Assembly (NCBI RefSeq): GCF_963259705.1 | Contig: NC_081861.1 | Coordinates: 68,243,623-68,307,622 of the forward strand | DNA: 64,000 nt | DNA from: Myotis daubentonii | Taxonomy: Eukaryota; Chordata; Mammalia; Chiroptera; Vespertilionidae | Direction: 5' to 3' | Shown here: piece by piece, positions 44,941 to 56,323 of the stretch | How the letters are laid out: the number at the start of each line of letters is the position of its first letter | Position numbering within the stretch: the first letter of the stretch is position 1 | Made by a program: the position numbers and the translations under genes | The notes under the pieces: generated by a model | Told to the model about the DNA's origin: nothing | Databases searched by the model: none | What the model saw: the letters and a program-made list of their open reading frames with translations, nothing else

Positions 44941-45674
44941 GGCAGTTAGAAAGACATGAGCAAAGCAAGGGGAACGGACCAGGTACAAAAGGTCACCAGG
45001 GTGAAAAGCCTCAGGGGCCTAGCAACCGACAATTGTAGAGTGGGACCTTGCTCCCTCCCCTCCCCGCGCCCCCACCAGGTGACCTTTCCTCCCCTAGCAT
45101 ATTGCTGGTAGTGCAGTTTGGACTTCCTGGCCTTTCCTCCCTAGAGATAAGATCTAGGCCTCAGTTGTATTTCAACATCAGGCCCAGAAAACCATCAAAA
45201 GCAGCCACAGCTGACATCTGCCCTGGTGCAGGCCAATCAATCAGTGGAGACCTAGACCCTGAAAGGACACACCTGGAAAACTGCTAAATAGTCAATTGAG
45301 ATCATCCCCTAGGACCTACCCTGAAATCTCCACCTGTAAAATCTTAGGATGAAGGACCCAGCATCTCTCCCTCCCTGGAGCATACAGGGGCCTTTCCCTC
45401 CCTGCCCCCAAGATCCATTGACATTAGCTTCCTCACTCCCAAGCTCCAAGGGCCCTCCCTTTACCTCTATAACTTGTTTCCTAAGCCCGTTAGCATTAGG
45501 AGTAGTCTGCTAACCATGACTGTTCTGTTCTGATTGCAGAAAGAACATTCTAACCTGGTTGAGAGCTGTACACCCCAACAAGGAAGTTAACCTGGGAATG
45601 TGGTCCATTCATCCCAGACCTGCCTATTATCATGGAAAGAGAGAACATCTTATTATCATAAAAAGATTAAGCCC

Positions 45675-45875
45675 ACCGGGACCGGTTTGGTTCAGTGGAT
45701 AGAGCGTGGGCCTGCGGACTGAAAGGTGCCAGGTTTGATTCCGGTCAAGGGCATGTACCTTGGTTGCAGGCACATCCCCAGTGGGGAGTGTGGAGGAGCC
45801 AGCTAATTGATGTTTCTAACTCTCTATCTCTCTCCTTTCCTCTCTGTAAAAAATCAATAAAATATGTTTAAAAAA
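45675..45875 (+). mobile_element. VES SINE
   Basis: GGACCGGTTTGGTTCAGTGG head, GGTTTGATTCCGGTCAAGGG, TC-rich stretch, AAAAAATCAATAAAATATG tail. Target duplication AAAAGATTAAGCCC at 45661-45674 and 45876-45889, perfect, so a fairly young copy. Confidence 0.95.
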
Positions 45876-46232
45876 AAAAGATTAAGCCCTTTGCAACACC
45901 CCAGGCCCCATTGCCTGTAATCTGTAACCATTATGCCCATTTTTATTCATTTTGCATATCCATTCTTATTCTTTTTACCTACTTCCCCATGTAACCTTTG
46001 TCCTTCTACCCCACATAAGCAACTAGCTTATGGGGGGATGCAGAGCAGATTTTCATGGATGACCTGCCACTCTCCCATACTGTTGGCATTACTGGAATAA
46101 ATGCTTATGTATAATTCAAACCTGTCTCTGCTCAACTGGCTCAAATAATAACAAGGCAGCCTGGACCCGTTTGTTGTCCCTTTTCATTTCTTCTAGTAGT
46201 TACTTTCCAACATCTGTGATTTTACAAATAAA

Positions 46233-46726
46233 CTAGAGGCCTGGTGCATAAAAATTCATGCGCTGGAGGGGGGTACCTCAGCCCGGCCTGCCCCCTCTCA
46301 CAGTCCAGGAGCCCTCAGGGGCAGGAGGCAACCCAGCGATCAGGGGAAGGTGACACCCCATCACACCTCTGCTGCTGCCACTGCCGGCAGTGCAAGACTC
46401 GGCTGGCCCTGATTACCTGAGCCTTGGGCTGCCCTGGGTGGCTGGGCAGCCGACATCCAAGGCTTGCCTGCACCTTGGGTCGGCCCTGGGTGGCTGGGGG
46501 GCTGAGGGGACTGGAGGACTCCAGAGGCAGGTGCGTGGAGTGGCCGGGCCGGCCTCCAGTGGGGCTGCCTGCCACCCCAGTGGGTGCCACCATCTTGTGG
46601 CTGTGGGCACCACCATCTTTGAAGGTGTGGCAGTCAATTAGCATATTCCCTCCTTATTGGCTGTGGGCACCAACATCTTTGAGGGTGAAGCAGTCAATTA
46701 GCATATTCCCTCTTTATTAGCTAGGA
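46233..46726 (-). mobile_element. Non-autonomous Helitron with duplicated 5' end
   Basis: Minus-strand 3' end CTAG at 46233-46236 next to A; hairpin region GCGCATGAATTTTTATGC; 5' TCCTAGCTAATAAAGAGGG at 46726 down. A 60-bp block (from TGGCTGTGGGCACCA to ATATTCCCTC) is present twice at about 46597-46716, so the 5'-subterminal region is tandemly duplicated. Confidence 0.88.
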
Positions 46727-46864
46727 TGTTATCTTATAGCTGGAGTCTTGGCTCTGAATTCTTCCCTAGCCAGAACTAAAGTACTGAGGTTGCTGAACCC
46801 AAGTCTGATCTGACCCCATGGATCTAACACCTGGTGCCATCCCCACTGTCTAAAACATATGTAC

Positions 46865-47378
46865 TCAAGAGAAGTACAGTTTGCAATCCCAAAATATGCA
46901 TCTTTGAGATATTGATTATTTTAGGCTGGTTAATCTTAAGAAACAATAGACCTAGAAGAAGCTCTTAAAACCAAGTAGAAGTTACCCTTTATAAAAGACT
47001 GCATTTGTAAAGGAAATCTTTGGTCAGAGTGTTTCCCTCATTGTGTGATGCCTGCCTTCACTATCAATGGAGAAGGCTTGGACTACTTAAATCTGAATAA
47101 CAATCTTACTCTTGTTTGCTGTGCTTTTCCTGGTACCCTCTCATAACTGACACCCCACCCCAAAATCTTTTGTCTTTAGCTGAAGGTGGTATTTAAGATG
47201 GCTTCCACCACTGTGGCAAGTTACTCATTGTTCCTGGGTCTCTATCATGTATACAGAAGATATACTTGTTAATAAACTTTAACTTGTTCTTCTCTGCTAA
47301 TCTATCTCATGCAAATTTGATTAGTCCACCTAGAAGAACCTTGAAAAGTAAAAGACAATTTCCTCCATGATAACCAAT
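46865..47378 (+). mobile_element. LTR family 1, copy b
   Basis: CCCAAAATATGCATCTTTGAG, GATTATTTTAGGCTGGTTAA, and further AATAAACTTTAACTTGTTC (poly(A) signal) and CTGCTAATCTATCTCATGCA then GATTAGTCCACCTAGAAGAA. Shorter than the other copies in the middle. Confidence 0.6.
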
Positions 47379-47379
47379 A

Positions 47380-47490
47380 ATAAATTTGGTTATTTTCCTG
47401 TTAATCTGTTTGATGTTAATTTGATTATTAGACCTGCCAGGAGAACTTAGAAGGGTAGACATAAAATTATTTTTTCTCCCCCACATTGAT
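47380..47490 (+). mobile_element. LTR family 1 3' end, second piece
   Basis: AATAAATTTGGTTATTTTCC, GTTAATCTGTTTGATGTTAA, then GACCTGCCAGGAGAACTTAG and a TTTTTTCTCCCCCACA end. It repeats the end of copy b and aligns with the 3' end of the copy near 61360-61470. It may be the detached 3' end of copy a. Confidence 0.55.
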
Positions 47491-48176
47491 TGTTAGTAAG
47501 AACTGAACTAAGATTCAAATATGGGTGTTGCCTATTTACAAAGTTTATTTATTTTAAGCACTATGTTTTACTGCCTCTCCAAGTGAAATCATATTCATTG
47601 GAGAGGGAGCAAATGCAGAATTATTGCTCTCCAATTTGAATATAGATGGAATAACATGGGAAGAATTTAGGGGGTATCATGTGGTATCCCTGTTTCAGTC
47701 TCTTTTTCTTTTGGCATTTCAAAAGCAGGTTCTGAATTTCCCATTTGAATTTGACTTAACCATTAGCTTTTCATTTTGGAATATTTAAAAAGGAAGGAAG
47801 ACCAACAGGGAAGTCCTGTCTGCTAAATCCTTGTCTAATAATTAAAAGAACCTTCAGAATTACTTAATCTGATGCTTAGTATGCACAAGTTTAGCTGGCT
47901 GTACCAAGGTTGCTAAAGTCCCAAAGGAAAAAGGTTCTTGAATTTCTTAGGCATTGTTTAAGATGTCAAATGACTGAATAGTAGTGTCAATTACCTGTAT
48001 TTCCCAGCATGATCTAAGTATGAAAGGTTTGAATTCCTGTTGGAATTCTTAGATGCTATGCTTGCTTCTATTACATTATCTCAAAGCTCTGTGTCTCCGG
48101 CAGTAAAGAACAAGTTTATTCTTTTATTCTTTTTTATTTGTTATATATCTTGATCTCAATAAAAAATAAAGGTTTA
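47491..48176. other. No recognised feature
   Basis: Mixed AT-rich sequence, nothing recognised. Confidence 0.45.
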
Positions 48177-48177
48177 T

Positions 48178-48332
48178 ACCTGGCTTAGGTGGCTCAGAGG
48201 TTGAACACCAACCGAGGAACCAGGAGGTCATGGTTTGATTTCCAGTAGGGCACATGCCTGGGTTGCAGGCTCGATCCCCAGTCAGGGGCATGCAGGAGGC
48301 AGCCAACCAAAGATTCTCTCTCATCATTGATG

Positions 48333-48394
<62 letters not shown>

Positions 48395-48450
48395 CCTCTC
48401 CTCTCCCTTTCTGAAATCAACAAAATATATATTTAAAAAATAAATAGATA
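48178..48450 (+). mobile_element. VES-type SINE with expanded (TC)n
   Basis: CTGGCTTAGGTGGCTCAGAGG head, B box near 48232, GGCATGCAGGAGGCAGCCAA, then a (TC)n run at about 48337-48390, and AAATCAACAAAATATATAT tail. AATAAAGGTTTA on both sides is the target duplication. Confidence 0.92.
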
Positions 48451-48781
48451 AAATAAAGGTTTAAGAGATCCATATAAAAATGTCTATTCTTAGTCCTTCC
48501 CATTGGGACAACATAAATTTCTCTTTTAGCTACTGTTGTATTGTGAATATAGCACTGTGCCCTGCCAGTAAATATCTTGTGGGATGTCCTACTAAAAAGA
48601 GTTCAACTTCACAATTTTTAGATTAAGTGCAGACTAATTAAATTATCTTTGTACAAATCGAATTGTAGTGCATTACAGAAAATTTCCTCAAATCTAAAAA
48701 TATTTGCTTAACAAGTTTCCTTTATCCCTTCTATGGCTTGATTCTATAGTAACTTAGCAATAAGTAAAAGAAGATTATAAT

Positions 48782-49133
48782 GTTAATGGTGAACTGACAC
48801 CAGATGTTAGACCTTGGCCCTTGAGTTCTGACTAGGAAAGAATTCAGAGCCAAGACTCAAATACAAACAAAAGTTTATTTAGAAAGTCACAGGGTAGAAC
48901 AAGTGAGCCGTGGAAGAAGTGAGCCAGTTGAGCTATGTGGACTCAGAAAACAAGTTACTGAGGCAAAAGAAAGGCCTTTGATGCTTAGGAGAAAGAAAAG
49001 CAAAGAAAACCCTCTTAGGAGAAGGAGAGGGGGAAAGGGGCAGGCTTGCTCCAGAGAGAGAGAAATCATGCATCTTGGGAAAAGAAGGGGGTGGAGCAAG
49101 GCACCAGTGTGCTAGAGAGAGAAAGAGAATGAG

Positions 49134-49188
<55 letters not shown>

Positions 49189-49785
49189 GCAATCTGGATC
49201 CTCCATCCTAAGGGTTTATATCTCCTCTCTAAAGGCGGGATCTTAGGGGAGGTCCCAGGTAAGATTTCAATAGAATATTCATCGACTTTCCAGGTGTGTT
49301 CTTTAAGGATCATCGTTTTCACTGATTGGTTGGGGCCAGGTCATGGGGTCACTAGTCATCACAGGTGATCCTATTGTCAGCCATGGCATTGTCACCCTCC
49401 CTGAAAACAACTGAAACCTAGATGTTATATCTAGGGCTTAGTTCTTAAGGGAGTGGTCATGCAAGGGCTTTGTATGGGAGTTCTATGAGGCTATTCTCTG
49501 GCCCCCTTGTTCTTCTTTTAATGGTATCTACTTCATGGCTTGTGACATGCGAGGGGAGGAAAGGTCAGGAGAGCATCAAAACTTCATGACTATTGATATA
49601 TCGGGGGTGGAAAGGTCACCCTGGTGGTGAGGTCTCGCCTTACAATTATCCATTTCTAGGTACCCCAGGCTTTCCAACCTGGTAACCTTCCATACCTGGC
49701 TTATCATTGCTACTCTGCTCATATATAATTGCCTATTATATAAAAAATGTGTTAGCTGCCTATCATTTGCACATACAGTATATTA
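48782..49785 (-). mobile_element. LTR family 3, antisense copy (probable solo LTR)
   Basis: On the minus strand the copy starts near TGATAGGCAGCTAACACA, passes TCACCACCAGGGTGACCTTT and CCTGACCTTTCCTCCCCTCG, has a TATA-like GAGATATAAACCC, then AATAAACTTTTGTTTGTATT (poly(A) signal), and ends GGTCTAACATCTGGTGTCAG. The layout is that of an LTR. A (GA)n expansion lies within it at 49129-49188. Confidence 0.65.
49129..49188. repeat. (GA)n microsatellite
   Basis: About 28 almost uninterrupted GA units. Confidence 0.95.
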
Positions 49786-50187
49786 TTATAAGACTAGTAC
49801 CATTACATAAAAACTGCATCAAATAAATGAGTATTTAATGAGTCTTAATCCTCAAAATATAAGCATCCATATTCTCTTGCTTTCTAAGTTTTAAGTATTC
49901 CCCAAGTAAATATTAGAGAACATGGTAAACATCATTAATTTATACATTTATTGCTTGAATATTACAAGGTAGCAGGAAACGATATGCTAGATTTTTAATC
50001 ACAAGTTTCAGTGTCCAACAGATGCGGTTGTAATAACCTTGTTATTATTTAACAGGAAAGGAGAAAAGGGAAGACTAGATATAAGCATGCCATTTATACA
50101 GCTTTGCCAAAAAGCAGCATTTAATATTCTCCAAGTCTGTTCCCCACAAATTGATGGGGACAGGAACTGGACAAAGACAGTTTAGAT

Positions 50188-50391
50188 CAGGAGTCCTCAA
50201 ACTATGGCCTGCGGGCCACATGCAAATACAAATATTGTATTTGTTCCCATTTTGTTTTTTTACTTCAAAATAAGGTATGTGCAGTGTGCATAGGAATTTG
50301 TTCATAGTTTTTTTTTAAACTATAGTCCAGCCCTCCAACGGTCTGAGGGACAGTGAACTGGCCCCCTCTTTAAAAACTTTGAGGACCCCTG
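50188..50391. mobile_element. hAT MITE, copy B
   Basis: 204 bp, CAGGAGTCCTCAAACTATGG left end and TTTGAGGACCCCTG right end, flanked by GTTTAGAT at 50180-50187 and 50392-50399 (8 bp, perfect). Same family as 16351-16570, which has a longer T-rich interior. Confidence 0.95.
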
Positions 50392-50601
50392 GTTTAGATA
50401 CATGCCCAGTAAGGTCTGAGTGACATGGAAAAATGCCTACCTGCTTGCCCATCAATCACATCTGGAAGCAGTTATTGGCCAGGATGGGCATGGCCACTAC
50501 AAGCTCGCAAAATCTAAATATATAAACTTCCAAATAAAGAAATTTCCTTCCTTCTCTCTCTCTCCCCAGGACTCCTGTCTTCCTCTCTTTCTCTCTCTTA
50601 C

Positions 50602-50613
50602 ACACACACACAC

Positions 50614-50662
<49 letters not shown>
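50602..50662. repeat. (AC)n microsatellite
   Basis: About thirty AC units with one missing base near 50613. Confidence 0.95.
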
Positions 50663-50664
<2 letters not shown>

Positions 50665-51490
50665 CCCTCTTGTGATCCCTGTTGCAAGAAGATGTGTTCC
50701 CCTGTGCCCACATGATGCATGGCCATGTTGGACTCCACACATGGACTAATAGAATTTAATTAGCTTGGATGCTGGACCACACCCAGTGGCAACATGGAAC
50801 AGAAGCTCTGCACAACTGGCCTTGGTTTTAGCTGTAATGGAGCCCCAGTTGCACTTTTTCCAGGACTGGCTTAAGGGGCAGGAGACTTTGAATCCCTAAA
50901 ATGTAACTCCATGCCAATAAAATCTTCTACTACCTCTCATCCTCCCGTGACTTCTGAAAATTCTTATTTCAGTGGTGCTCCAAGAACCTCCACCTCGCTA
51001 CCCCAAATGACAGGGGAGTTTCATTCTCTGGTAACACAACCAACTAGCAGATAGTTGAAAATAAAAATCTAAATCACCATGCGTTGTCTGTAGGTTGGTA
51101 AGATTACATTCTCTTAAACACCAAGAACACCAAAATAGGAATGTTAATAAATTGATAATCTTTCAGTAGAGGGTATAACAAAGTTTTCATGTCTCTTTTC
51201 AGTCTATTTCTATCTCTACTTCCTTTAATTATGAGATGATTTTTACTGTCTTTCTGAAACTTCTTATTTACATGTTACACTTTCAAAGATAGTTTTTTGA
51301 TTAAGTATACACATCTATTCACATCATTTTTTTTTTCTAATAGAGCAATGTTCTTCATGTTCATTGTTAAATTATATGCTTGTTTCATTTTCTAAATTAT
51401 AATCATTAGCAGAGTTTTTCTGCAAGCTGCTACTTTATCTTAATAGTGTCTACCCTATAATATCTATGTAAGTATAAAAATGAATACAAA

Positions 51491-51701
51491 GCCTGGCAGT
51501 GTTGCTCAGTGGTTGAGCATCGACCTGTGAACCAGGCGGTCACAGTTTGATTCCGAGTCAGGGCACATGCCCAGCTTGTGGGCTTGATCCCCAGTGCGGG
51601 GTGTACAGGAGGCAGCCAATCAATGATTCTCATCAATGATGTTTCTATTTCTCTCTCCCTCACCCTTCCTCTCTGAAACCAATAAAAATATATTTTCAAA
51701 A
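51491..51701 (+). mobile_element. VES-type SINE
   Basis: GCCTGGCAGTGTTGCTCAGTGG head, B box near 51546, GTACAGGAGGCAGCCAATCA, TC-rich stretch, ACCAATAAAAATATATTTT tail. ATGAATACAAAG and ATGAGCACAAAG flank it. Confidence 0.9.
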
Positions 51702-52809
51702 ATGAGCACAAAGCTCTCATAGTCTGAATCATTAAATACCCACACACTTACATACTATTTTCTCTCCCCAAGGAATACAGAAGCTCAGAAATGCAACAAT
51801 TTGAATTATATATTAGATTACTTAAAGCACCACAGTAACATTATTTAAATTTAGATGGTATTTCTTCCTAAAAATATGGTGCAATGCCTTTAAATTATGG
51901 TTAGGGATATAAAACAGACTAAACAATGACTAGAGGGATTTTATTTCAGTGAACAAAAGACACAGGTTTGTTTGTTAAAAATTTAAAAAACCAAAAACAT
52001 AAAAATGTTTGCTAGGAAAGTCAATTGTGGCTGGATTATTGCACATAACCAGGAGCATTGTCACATTATTTTAGAGAATATATTTCTGAACACAAACTAT
52101 AAATGGGTGAATACACATAACTGTAAATTATTTGGGATTTGCATCGAGCTTATAGATCTTGACACACTAAGTGATGCCAGGAAAAAAAAATTCAGAAATA
52201 GTACTTAAAACTAGCATATTTCATAGGATCAATGCAGGGATCAGGTATTAGATTTGGCAATAAAATAAAAGAAACAGAGGAAAGCTGGGGAAAAGCCAAG
52301 GAGTAGAATTCAAATGTAGGAGTTCTAAGTGCACTCCATGAAGGAAGTTGATGTTATATGTAGGTCAGTGTATATGACAGAGTAAACAATAATATATACA
52401 ACCACTTGCAAACTTGCTGATGCTCAGATTGTGTACTTTATTCATTATTAAAAGTAAATGTGCTTTTAAATTATATTCACAATGTAGATTAACTGGAGAC
52501 ATTTATTCACTTGATTCAAAAATTTATTCTAAGGATTAAATTAAAAACGAAAAATAAAAAATAGTCCACTTGCAAGCTTACCTGTTTTAGCCTCTTTATC
52601 TCTGAAACGTTTTATGTGCATCCATGATAAAAACTCAGAAAAAAAATATCATTAATGACACAGGGTGTGTGTGCGTATGTATATCTGTATCTAATATTTC
52701 CTAAAGGTTGCTCTGAGTTTTTCCTGAATTTCGGGTTCAAGTAACTATTTAGTACCTGATAATCAAGAATGTGTTGTTGTTTTTTGAGAAGAATGAAATC
52801 TTACCAGTT
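51702..52809. other. No recognised feature
   Basis: AT-rich; nothing recognised. Confidence 0.45.
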
Positions 52810-53235
52810 GTGACAGCATAGTAGAGGGTTTTATGACAAGGGAAATGAGTCAGATAAAGACAAATACCACATGAGTTCATTTATGTTTGGAATCTAAAGG
52901 ACAATATAAATGATCAAATAAAACAGAACAGATTCATAGATACAGAGTACAGACTGATGATTGCCAGAGGGGAGGAGTGTTAGGGGGTTGCATGAAAAGG
53001 TGAGGGGGTTGAGAAGTACAGATTGGTAGTTACAAAATAGCCATGGGGATGTAAAGTACAGCATAGGCAATATCGTCAATAATATTGTAACAACTGTGTA
53101 TGGTGCCAGATGGGTACTGGAAATATCAGGGGGAAGAGTTTATAAAGTATAAGATTGTCTGACCACTATGCTGTATACCTAAAACTAATACAAAATAATA
53201 TTGAATATAAACTGTAATTGGAAAAAAGTAGAAAA
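52810..53235 (+). mobile_element. Old L1 (L1MA-like) 3' UTR
   Basis: ACAAATACCACATGAGTTCA, GATTGCCAGAGGGGAGGAG, CAAAATAGCCATGGGGATGT, AAGTACAGCATAGGCAATAT and CTATGCTGTATACCTAAAAC occur in the order of an L1MA-type 3' UTR. It ends with an A-rich patch. Confidence 0.8.
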
Positions 53236-53557
53236 AATGTTTTGTTAATCTTTAACCTGTTCTTTCATGTACTTGTTCCCCAAAATGGAAGTTCTCAAGG
53301 TAATCCAATTCAGTCTAAAATTGATTCAGTTTAATTTAAATGTTTTCTGCTGATATTGAGACAACTGTTAATCAAAGCCTACTAGCTTTAGGGAGAAAGC
53401 TGTTATGGAAAGACACTATTATGTAAAACAGGAGATTGGGTTTCCAATTCTGCCACTTACTACTGTTACCAACAAAAAGAGATTTTTCTATACTAGCAGA
53501 GCCAGACACTAAACACCAAGAATTGCAGTGGAGGAAAAATGGCTGTTTTATTATAAA

Positions 53558-54167
53558 CTAGGGGCCCAGTGCATAAATTCGTGCACCTTGAACAGAACTG
53601 TGGGCCATGAGGCTGGGGTGGGCACATGGGCAGGTCTCAGTCCCTCCTGCCAGGGACCCCAGCCCCCTGTGTGCTGTAAGCCCTGCTCCCACCACCACTC
53701 CCACATGCTGACAGTGCTGGCCCTGCTTGCACCTGCTGATTGCACAGAGTAATTGGGGCCAGTGCCAGCAGTGGGTGTGAGTGGCAGCGGCTACCTGATC
53801 ACCCCTAAGGAGCAGGGGAAGGTGGAGAAGCCCTCAGGGGCGATCGAGGCTGGCAGCCGCTGCTCACATCCGCTGATGTCGCCGAGCGATCAGGACTGGC
53901 ACTGGGCGCCGGCAGTGGGTACAAGCACCTGGCAGGAGCAAAGAATTTTCAGTAAACACCAAAGGCTCACCCCTATGACAGTGACCAGTGCCCTGCCTTG
54001 GTCGGGCACCCCAGCTCACCTGCTCCACCATCCTGCCACAGCTGATGCCCACCATGTTCTATGTGCCCTCCCCCTGGTGGTCAGCGCATGTCATAGTGAC
54101 TGGTTGTTCAGTTGTTCGGTTGTTCTGTGTTCGGTCTATTAGCATATTAGGCTTTTATATGTATAGA
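53558..54167 (-). mobile_element. Non-autonomous Helitron, relative of 11907-12822
   Basis: 3' end CTAG at 53558-53561 next to A; inward GGGGCCCAGTGCATAAATTC (hairpin side). The 5' end on the minus strand is TCTATACATATAAAAGCC from 54167. The terminal 200 bp at the 3' side and the GGTGAGCTGGGGTGCCCGA region correspond to the Helitron at 11907. Confidence 0.88.
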
Positions 54168-54745
54168 TGGTACCGCTTAGTAGAACAGAAAACTAATGCT
54201 GGAAATCCTGAACTCCCTGGGTTGAGGAAAGATTTTTACGGGAGTATGGGAAACAGGTATGTGGAAGTATTGATGAGTTAAGTTTTAATTGGAGGGCCTT
54301 GGAGCTTGGCCATTTACTGTAAGGGGCATCAACACCAGATTTTCCTGGACAATGGACACTTCACTTTGGAAAGTGATCGAGTATTCAAGTTCTTCTGCTC
54401 ATGTCCTGGTTCTTTGGTTCTGTGTGTGGGGGAGGGGCCAGATTCTGGTTATGGGTGCAGTCAAAGGTAAAAGTTCTCTCCTTTGCAAATGTTTTGGCTG
54501 CGTGACTGGCTGTTTTGGTCTGTTGTCTCTGAAAAGCAACTAGCAAATCAATATGTTGTTAAACTGGATAGGGGCATTTTGAGTTAGTTTGATGTTTAGA
54601 CTTCCTGTGTGAGTTTGGGAAATAAAAACAATTGCTGCTGATTGAGGGTCTGCTGCATACAAAGTTCCATTGTTTTGTGTGTGTGTGTGTGTGTGTGTGT
54701 CTTTATTTTAACAATGTGTCATTGATCTTGACCATTCGCGCCTTT
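54168..54745. other. No recognised feature, with a (GT)n run
   Basis: Nothing recognised except a (GT)n microsatellite at about 54675-54700. Confidence 0.5.
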
Positions 54746-55072
54746 GAATTTCAGCTCCAATGCCACTACAAACCAGAGCTATTTCCTGATTTCCACTCTC
54801 AGTAAAATGCAATCCCTTCTTTTGCATGATCATAACATCTTACTTATTCAAACACGGAGTGCCTATTTATTCCTATCTTATTTTATAATTGGTGGTTTGC
54901 ACTTCTTTTCATACTTGACTGTGAGCTCATATAGGTAGTAAGTAACAGAATTAGAAACCAGGGCTTGCATTGTTTCTTATTTTCTTTTTCATGGTTATAT
55001 TTCCAGTATTTGCCTCAGGACTTAAACAAAACACTCATTAAATGCTTTTTTTGAATTATTGTGTTAAGTGAC
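54746..55072 (+). repeat. L2 LINE 3'-end fragment
   Basis: TTTCAGCTCCAATGCCACTA, then ACTTGACTGTGAGCTCATAT, then CTTATTTTCTTTTTCATGG, and CACTCATTAAATGCTTTTTTTG are diverged forms of the L2 3' end in correct order. Confidence 0.6.
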
Positions 55073-55379
55073 AATAAAGCAAGAAAGAATTAGTACAAAC
55101 AGCTTTCTCTGGAAAATATTAGAGCATGCAGAAAGAGTAGGACATATGGCACAAATAATTTATTTACCTTCATTTAGAGAAAAATGCATTTTGTACAGGT
55201 GTAAATTATATCGCCTCAGAAGAGCTAACTCTCAAAGACACTTTTATTAGAATATTAAAAGAAAAAAATTGCATTTAACATGTTATGAAACTCTCTTTCA
55301 AACAAACAACGGAGCTTTTAAAAGTTGTTGTGATAAAAAAAATATCAACAGAAGCTCAATAGGTTCTTATGCTACATAT

Positions 55380-56060
55380 TAACAGCAATGCCAAATACTC
55401 AGAGGTGATGCAAGGGAGAAGAGGAAGAAGGATAATTGTGTTGGTGGAAGACACCAGCCCATACCCTGAAGTTTGCTGGGAAAAGGGACTAGTCAAAGGG
55501 GGAGATGAATGCTTGCACAGTGAAGGTGGGGTGACTAGGGAAGGTGCCCATCAGTCAAACCTGGGAATAGAGACGACTGGCCAGAATGGGTGGAGCAAAT
55601 GCAAACCTGTAAAAGTTTGGGGACACATAATCTCCCAAACAGAGTTGTTCACTTCCTTGTTTCTTTTGTCACTTTTGGCTCCTGGGGCTCTCTTGTTCCT
55701 GCTTCTTGCATTCTCCTGTGTTTCCTCCATAGCCATGTGTCACTGCAGTCCTCACATGCAAAGAACTAATGGACTGCAGCGGGAACAACAAACTAAGCTC
55801 TCCTGATGTTGGATTGGACGGTGCCCTAACAAAAAACAAAAACTCTGGACAGACTGATTCTAGCCTGATTGAAGCCACAGCTACATTTCTTCCTTGGCGG
55901 GATGAACAGAAATGAGACTTTGGAAACTCAGGGCTGTAATTCCACAGAAATAAGGCTTTTGATGATATTTCATCCTCCTGTGCTAGTCTAAGAAAATTCT
56001 TTTTTCTCATAATGTTACAATAAATCCACCCCCATGAGCAACAGGTAGGGAGAAGGACAT
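55380..56060 (+). mobile_element. LTR family 2, copy b
   Basis: Matches copies a and c: CAGTCAAACCTGGGAATAG, TGGCCAGAATGGGTGGAGC, ACTAATGGACTGCAGCGGG, GAGACTTTGGAAACTCAGGG and a CACAGAAATAAGGCTTTTG segment where the poly(A) signal lies in the other copies. The 145-codon open frame at 55369-55806 is not shared as a frame by the other copies and is not considered a gene. Confidence 0.6.
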
Positions 56061-56323
56061 CTTCCCAGTAGAAACAAAAGCACAGCAAATTTGCCAAGAC
56101 ATAAATATTTTAGACAAAGTAAAAGTAAATGATGCCTAAGGTGCATGTTCTGTGAATAATCATTACTTTTAAGACATTGCTGCAGTTTTTGTGCATTTAA
56201 TTATTTTCTTGTATGAGTGAATGTACTTAGATAGCTTCAAGTATGAAAAAAGTCCTCAATATTTTTTTAATAATTCTTCTCCTATATATATTCTTTACTA
56301 CAATCTCATTAAAGTATCAAGGA

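Larger units (their letters stand above)
44930..46852 (+). mobile_element. LTR family 3, sense copy, interrupted
   Basis: Start region GTGTGATAGGCAGTTAGAAA, ACCAGGTGACCTTTCCTCCC, and end region GAGTCTTGGCTCTGAATTC to CTAACACCTGGTGCCATCC match, in order, the reverse complement of 48782-49785. It is broken by a SINE (45675-45875), a Helitron (46233-46726), and probably a further insertion between about 45540 and 46200, which has its own GGAATAAATGCTTATG poly(A)-like segment. The Helitron lies right at the poly(A) signal region. Confidence 0.6.
50030..51025 (+). mobile_element. LTR family 2, copy a, with hAT and (AC)n inside
   Basis: Shared with 55380-56060 and 62240-62855: TTAACAGGAAAGGAGAAAAG, ATACATGCCCAGTAAGGTC, GGCCAGGATGGGCATGGCC, GGACTAATAGAATTTAATTAG, GAGACTTTGAATCCCTAAAA and a CCAATAAAATCTTCTAC poly(A) signal followed by a U5-like tail. 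A hAT MITE (50188-50391) and an (AC)n run (50602-50662) are inserted or expanded in it. Confidence 0.65.

Noticed and set aside
48124..48423. Open frame rich in RE dipeptides
   Set aside because: Translation of the (TC)n run in a VES SINE.
50456..50742. Open frames rich in Cys-Val
   Set aside because: Translation of the (AC)n microsatellite in an LTR.
55369..55806. 145-codon open frame
   Set aside because: Lies in LTR family 2 copy b; copies a and c do not keep the frame.
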